Shown piece after piece: positions 60,974-64,000 of a stretch of DNA of 64,000 nucleotides (position 1 is its first letter; the number at the start of each line of letters is the position of its first letter). The notes below the pieces were generated by a model that saw only the letters and a program-made list of their open reading frames with translations, ran no database searches and was not told the DNA's origin. Location of the stretch: NCBI GenBank assembly GCA_028386065.3, contig JAKUCV010003084.1, forward strand, positions 136,709 to 200,708, in the 5' to 3' direction. The position numbers and the translations under genes were made by a program. This DNA is from Turnera subulata. Its lineage: Eukaryota > Streptophyta > Magnoliopsida > Malpighiales > Passifloraceae.

Positions 60974-62517
60974 CGGCCAAAAGTCACGTTTTATTTTCTA
61001 CATTTTACTATTCTTATGTGTTGTCCAGAATAAGTTTGGGGGAATCCGTCCCTTTTTGTTATGCTTTTTGTTTTTATGTGTTTTGGTGCTTTATTTCTAT
61101 CCCAGTGAGGACATTGTGAAATTTAAGTTTGGGGGAGGCAGAAATTAGCATTTCTTTGTATGTTATGCATTTGCATTCCGCTTTTATGGCCAATTGACTT
61201 GTGTTGTGTATGCTGCTGGACTTTATATACGTTTTCTCGATTTGTTCGCTGATGCAGCACACTAATAGCGTCGCTGCTTACTTGCTGTTTTGGACTCCTG
61301 GTTATTTTAAATTATACTTACATTCGATTTTGGCTCATTTTTAGTTAAGCTTAGTTTATGCAGGATGTGAAATCGAAATCAGTATTGTATTCATGCTCCA
61401 TCAAGGTAACAAGTGCCATTCTTTTCTTTCAAATTGGGCAGTACCTATTGTTGACTATTTTAGGACCGACTCTTATTTTTCTTTCAAGGCGAAATTTTTA
61501 TCATCTTGGCATACTTAAGGATATGATATAGGCATTGTTTGTTGAGCTTAATTTCACCTTATCTTACCTATATCACTATTTCATTTGACAACCCCTTTGA
61601 GCCTAGGATGATGGTCGATTTTCTTTGATATTACCCACATCATTACATCTTAGCTTTTTTAGCCTTGCACGACCATCATGGTGCTTTTAAAGCACACTGT
61701 TCTTTGAATTTTTAGCCCGACCCTGTCTGCTTGCTTTCCTAGTTCTAATTTTTAGTATGACTGTGTTATGGCAGCGTCGCTGCCAGGTGAAAAAGATGAA
61801 GTATGTCGAAATTTTTGAATGGAGCTTGGTAATTCAATGACATGGAGATTTGTTATATATTGTAGTAAGATCAAGAGAGTTTTATAAAAAAGAGTACATG
61901 AAAAAAATACCCAAAATAAAAATAAAAAGTAAGGTACCCATTATGCTCCCTTGAAATTCTTTTGCTCACATTATCTCCTATAATCAATATGTTCTCCAAA
62001 ATTCTGGTTTTCTTAGCTTAAGTACTTAAATTGAAGAAGAAGCTGTCTGGGTTAGAATTTTGGAAGGTAAGCAGCTATTGTTAGCCTATCTAATTCCCTT
62101 TCTTTGATAGCCTAACCTATCCTCATTACAAGACCAAGAAAGACCTGTTGATCCTTGTTTATGCCTTGATGATCATTAGTTGAGATTGAAAATTTGAGTC
62201 GGCTTATGAAATAGATGTTTTTGGCCCTGGTACTTAAGTTAACATATTGGCATGCGAAACTTTGATGGTTAAATGCTTACTTATTGTTTTCTTTTGATCA
62301 TCTTTGTCTCTGCTAACTTTGCTGGATTAGAGCTGATCATATTTCTTTCAAAAAGATATACAGGATGTTGAGCAGTAAGCACTGCCGCTTGCGTGACAGG
62401 TGTTGTTGGTGAGTTTAATTTGAGAAAGCACTTGTAATTTCCTGCAGCATCATTTTCTCTATGTTTTGATTCGAATTTTTGATTGAGGACAAGCAAAGGT
62501 TCAAGTTTGGTGGAATT
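60974..62517 (+). other. Residual interior of the deleted gypsy element
   Basis: No domain of gag or pol was recognised. Two AAGTTTGGGGGA words (61032, 61125) and the polypurine tract before 62518 are the identifiable parts. Words of the type GCAGCGTCGCTGCC (about 61772) and AATAGCGTCGCTGC (about 61265) recur here and in both LTRs. Confidence 0.6.
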
Positions 62518-63828
62518 TGATGTGCATGAAATTACATATATTTTACAGCACACACTATTGACTTTTGGCCTTGCATTCATCCATTATTCATGCATTTAGA
62601 CATTAAATCACTTCTTTTTCTGTCAAAATTATCTTTCCTCATCCTTGGTTGCTTTCAGGTGCAATTTGGAGCTTATTTGGCGATTTTTGGTTCAGCAGCA
62701 CCGCTACCTGTAGAAATTGACCAGACTGTCAGCAGCGTCGCTGTCGACAAGGAACTCTGATCCTGAATATTATTTTGGACGATTTGCACCTACAATCTAG
62801 GCGAATCAAGAGGGTGCACTTGGACACTCTTTTGAAAGAAGTCTATTTTTGCCACTTTATGAAGATTACTTATTCTCCAAGACTGAGGGTTTTAGTTGAA
62901 GACTTGAGCTATATAAATAGAAAATAGACAAAACCCTAAAGGAGAAGTTGGCTATAGCTTTGAAGTCGGCAAGAGAATTCTGAAGGCTATAAGAAAAGTG
63001 ATTTGCTTTAGGTTTTTATTTGTGTAATGTCGGCAGCTCTTGTTTTTATGTTTTTATCTTTTTCTATGAACTAATTCTTCTTTCTAGGTTCAAGGGATGT
63101 AGCTACAGTATGATGTTTGATTTATGATTCATGTTTCTGGTTTCTTTCAATTTGTTCTTGCCTTGATTTGATAATAGAGAGCTTAATAGTGTTTGCGGCT
63201 TGATCGCCCTCAAACACTATCGTAGACACCTTAGTGACGCACCTAATGGAGAAACTAAGAACCCAAACCGTTCTATATCAAGCCTCTGCCTTATCAATTG
63301 TCGAAAGAGATTTTTAGGATAGTTGAGGATAACAGCGCCTGGCACAGCGGCACTGCGCCCTAGGAAAGAGCTTCACCATCGAAAGCAGGTTGTTCCAGAA
63401 CTAGGGTAGTTTAACAATTGCATGTGACAGTAGTTGTAAACACTTTAGGTCAGGTAGCCCTTCAAGGTACGAGAATTAAAGCACCATAATATTGAATTGT
63501 AGTTAGATAACCACGCTGTAGTGAACCCCGGACAAGCTAGGTCTCCATCCACTGCGTTTTCCTCCTAATCGACATCACTCTCTTAATTTCTGATCTACTT
63601 GTGTGATTGATTCTGTTTATTATCTCGCTCTCTTTTGTTTCTTGCTATTTACTTCAATTGTCTTTTATAATTCGGATCACAGTTCTCAAATCACAATCGG
63701 TTATTTACTTTTGTTGTTTATAGTCTAATTGATCAAGAGCCTGAGGTCAGTATTGTTTCGCAGTCCCTGTGATTCGACCTTGTTTACTACAGCAACGTTG
63801 TGCACTTGCAGCCAGTTTTGCACGAACA
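62518..63828 (+). repeat. 3' LTR of the deleted gypsy element
   Basis: 1311 bases from TGATGTGCATG to TTTTGCACGAACA, with a TATA-like TATAAATAGA near 62911. Its end is fixed by the ATGGG TSD. The 63834-64000 flank shows no gene. Confidence 0.9.
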
Positions 63829-64000
63829 ATGGGTACCTTTAGTTTTTTTAAAATAGATTACATTTCTTAAAATAATTTCAGGATACATGACAAAATTAAC
63901 TTCAAATGTTTGGCAATGGCCGAATACAGAGGAGGGGAAATCAATTAAAAACGACATCAAAGCGAATGCATGAAAACATGCTGGCACATAAATAAGATTC

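Larger units (their letters stand above)
59183..63828 (+). mobile_element. Internally deleted Ty3/gypsy-like element
   Basis: The 5' LTR remnant (59183-60973) and complete 3' LTR (62518-63828) both start TGATGTGCATGAAATTAC. The TSD ATGGG is perfect (59178-59182 and 63829-63833). A polypurine tract (CAAGTTTGGTGGAATT) precedes the 3' LTR. The interior of about 1.5 kb encodes no gag or pol but has the AAGTTTGGGGGA words seen downstream of pol in plant Athila/Tat-type elements. The gypsy assignment rests on these and on LTR resemblance to the other families here. A hAT MITE is inserted in the 5' LTR. Confidence 0.85.

Overview
This is plant nuclear DNA, most likely from a eudicot. The window contains one convincing host gene, a complete beta-tubulin gene at 38816-41426 on the + strand. 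Its three exons (394, 270 and 671 nt) have the arrangement usual for plant beta-tubulins. Nearly everything else is transposable elements: Ty3/gypsy and Ty1/copia LTR retrotransposons, L1-type LINEs, Mutator-like and hAT-like DNA elements, a miniature LTR element and solo or partial LTRs. Almost all are broken by stops, frameshifts or truncation. The species cannot be named from the sequence.

Layout. 1-4300 (- strand): a Ty3/gypsy element running off the left edge (pol, gag, leader, PBS, LTR), abutting a second gypsy pol 3' end. 4300-5944: LTR, PBS and gag start of another gypsy family. 5958-7174: a TRIM-like miniature LTR element. 7730-37578: an old + strand copia element (Copia-B) that holds a nested stack. 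A MULE-type element (9763-31593) sits in Copia-B; a - strand copia element (Copia-A, 10510-30328) sits in the MULE; and a Tekay-like chromovirus (11924-23236) sits in the 3' LTR of Copia-A. Matching target-site duplications (TSDs) support the three inner insertions. A smaller MULE-type element (7899-9174) and a solo LTR (34142-35764) also interrupt Copia-B. 38816-41426: beta-tubulin. 42116-50133: two LINEs in opposite orientation with an LTR fragment between them. 50527-54410: a tandem duplication of a composite LTR unit of about 1.9 kb. 54412-55365: a LINE endonuclease fragment, then telomere-like repeats. 55407-58745: a hAT MITE, then a second member of the MULE family with different inner cargo. 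59183-63828: an internally deleted gypsy element with a GC-rich hAT MITE in its 5' LTR.

The most unusual signal is a shared leader module. Two unrelated - strand retrotransposons, one gypsy (array 2898-3276) and one copia (array 28074-28482), each carry between PBS and gag an array of the palindrome AACATCGATGTT in similar flanking words, next to the same unusual 12-base PBS-like sequence (TGGTAGCGGAGC). Other LTR families here carry arrays of different short palindromes. All family calls come from reading motifs by eye; no database was searched.
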